From Waterburya agarophytonicola KI4 (lineage in GTDB: Bacteria; Cyanobacteriota; Cyanobacteriia; Cyanobacteriales; Xenococcaceae), in assembly GCF_020640915.1 (NCBI RefSeq), contig NZ_JADWDC010000016.1, forward strand, positions 1 through 64,000: a DNA stretch of 64,000 bases, written 5' to 3'. The notes beneath the pieces were generated by a model. The model was not told the origin of the DNA and ran no database searches. It saw only the letters and a program-made list of their open reading frames with translations. A program made the translations under genes and the position numbers. The stretch's first letter is position 1. Each line of letters starts with the position of its first letter. Below, piece by piece: positions 62,842-64,000 of this stretch.

Positions 62842-63615
62842 TCAATTATTAATTAATACCGAACTTACTAACTGCTGGGTATAAGGATGTTGCGGATCGT
62901 CTAATACTCGATCGGTTAAGCCAGATTCCACTATTTGCCCATTTTTCATCACTAATAAACGGTGAGCTAATAATCTGACAACGCCTATGTCATGGGTAAC
63001 TAAAATAACGCTTAGATCCAGATTTCTGACAAGCGATCGCAATAAGTCCAACAACCTCGCCTGTACCGAAACATCTAATCCTCCCGTAGGTTCGTCCATA
63101 AAGATTAAGCCGGGTTTGGTAACTAATACTCTCGCCAATTGCAAACGCTGCTGCATCCCACCAGAAAAAGTACTGGGTAAGTCGTCAATTCTGTTAGTAT
63201 CTATCTCAACTTGTTCCAGCCAATATTTAGCTTCTTCGCGAATGTTTCCGTAGTGACGTACTCCCACATTTAACAATCTTTCAGCTATATTTGCCCCTGC
63301 GGTTACGTTCATTCTTAAGCCATCGCGAGGATTTTGTTGGACAAATCCCCATTCTGTTTTAGTTAGTTTGCGATGTTGTGCTTCGGGTAATTGTTTAATA
63401 TTTAAAATCTCATTGTTGCTATTAGTATAAGTAACCTTTCCCCCATCAATTGATAAGTTGCTACCAATACAATTTAATAATGTAGATTTACCCGATCCAG
63501 ACTCACCAACAATTCCTAATATCTGTCCAGAATAAAGATCGAAAGAAATATTATCACAGGCTGTTAAATTACCGTATGTTTTGGTTAGTTGATTGATATT
63601 TAGTAAGTATCCCAT
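62842..63615 (-). CDS. phnK: C-P lyase accessory ATP-binding protein PhnK
   Basis: A 257-residue ABC-type ATPase that binds the C-P lyase core complex and is needed for phosphonate use. Walker A is GESGSGKST, the signature FSGGMQQRL, Walker B LIFMDEPTGGLD and the switch His is in VTHDIGVVR. WGFVQQNPRDGLRMNVTAGANIAERL is the PhnK-specific segment that sets it apart from oligopeptide ABC ATPases. The ending DPQHPYTQQLVSSV is shared with DppF-like proteins. It is upstream of phnL and downstream of an alpha/beta hydrolase gene. Confidence 0.9.
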   Translation of the reverse strand: MGYLLNINQLTKTYGNLTACDNISFDLYSGQILGIVGESGSGKSTLLNCIGSNLSIDGGKVTYTNSNNEILNIKQLPEAQHRKLTKTEWGFVQQNPRDGLRMNVTAGANIAERLLNVGVRHYGNIREEAKYWLEQVEIDTNRIDDLPSTFSGGMQQRLQLARVLVTKPGLIFMDEPTGGLDVSVQARLLDLLRSLVRNLDLSVILVTHDIGVVRLLAHRLLVMKNGQIVESGLTDRVLDDPQHPYTQQLVSSVLINN

Positions 63616-63643
63616 GATTGGTAAATAATAATGTTTGAGATTT

Positions 63644-64000
63644 TTATTTAGAAATAGAAATATTTGTTGAGTTAATCAAAAAGTCTTCAACATTTGTTTG
63701 CCACATTTCTTTATTGACGGTAACTAATAATTGATGACTTGCTTCTGAAAAAACTACTATTTTTTTGGGAGTTTTTATATTTTGATACAAATTATCTATC
63801 TCTTTAATTTCTACTGTTATGTCTTTCCCACCGTGTAAAATTAAAGTTGGGTATTTCACTTTCCTTGCATAGTCAATTGGATTATGAGCAAAACCATTGA
63901 AACCATGTTGAACGCCACCCCAAAAAACCATTAATTCTGCTATGGGGAAAGTAGGTATATTAGATCTATGTAGCCTGGATTTAACAGCATTCAAAAGACG
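63644..64000 (-). CDS. C-terminal part of an alpha/beta hydrolase (cut by window edge)
   Basis: An open minus-strand frame reaches the right window edge without a convincing start, since the only initiator near the edge is an internal TTG. The visible 118 or so residues carry the C-terminal half of an alpha/beta hydrolase. The acid of the triad is in TLILHGGKDITV and the His in VVFSEASHQLL, typical of prolyl oligopeptidase/serine aminopeptidase-type hydrolases. The nucleophile elbow lies beyond the edge. It precedes phnK by about 30 bases on the same strand, suggesting it is part of the phosphonate operon, which would be an unusual member. Confidence 0.65.
   Translation of the reverse strand, partial: RLLNAVKSRLHRSNIPTFPIAELMVFWGGVQHGFNGFAHNPIDYARKVKYPTLILHGGKDITVEIKEIDNLYQNIKTPKKIVVFSEASHQLLVTVNKEMWQTNVEDFLINSTNISISK

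Overview
The window is chromosomal DNA of a cyanobacterium. The evidence is photosystem II factor Psb27, cytochrome b6f subunit PetG, cytochrome cM, a high-light-inducible protein, geranylgeranyl reductase ChlP, a CURT/CAAD thylakoid protein, the clock-output regulator RpaA, a Delta12 desaturase, several cyanobacteria-restricted DUF families, and dozens of HIP1-type GCGATCGC palindromes. The DNA is AT-rich. I cannot place it to genus. Gene density is high, operons are short, and I see no rRNA, tRNA, CRISPR array, insertion sequence or prophage.

Layout. 1-12 kb: tail of a sensor kinase, thrS, DUF2605/DUF2973 pair, cytM facing petG, tsaE, a pentapeptide protein, mgtE, an RRM protein, aminopeptidase P, a TPR protein and rpaA. 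12-24 kb: lipoprotein plus CPA antiporter, a 47-aa hli gene, mutS2, a catalytically degenerate RNase III-like protein, psb27, an orphan pstB with a possible Pho box, MBL plus AI-2E pair, ccsA and an orphan peptide-type ABC permease. 24-38 kb: second pentapeptide protein, desA, GST, DUF2809, thioredoxin-like protein, an RTX-tailed SGNH esterase, a UPF0104/GDPD pair, nuclease/IMPase pair, DUF3747, a methyltransferase, CAAD protein and a tandem QueD/PTPS protein. 39-47 kb: two large signalling proteins, a CheB-CheR-PAS-GAF-kinase-receiver hybrid and a REC-GAF-GGDEF-EAL protein.

47-53 kb holds the most unusual locus: five co-directional genes encoding a divergent Hsp70, a zinc-ribbon/TM/LysM protein, a membrane-anchored TPR protein, a J-like protein without HPD, and a GrpE-like exchange factor. 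The gene set suggests a dedicated, envelope-tethered Hsp70 machine separate from the housekeeping DnaK system. It is followed by an AT-rich gene broken by an in-frame stop.

54-64 kb holds a 2Fe-2S thioredoxin-like ferredoxin and a His-rich ferrochelatase-like protein sharing a Fur/Zur-like palindrome, then chlP, a 1494-aa secreted-type phosphatase (phytase-like domain split by a GDPD domain, then PhoX-like and RTX modules), and phnL/phnK of a C-P lyase pathway. With pstB these suggest a strong capacity for scavenging organic phosphorus.
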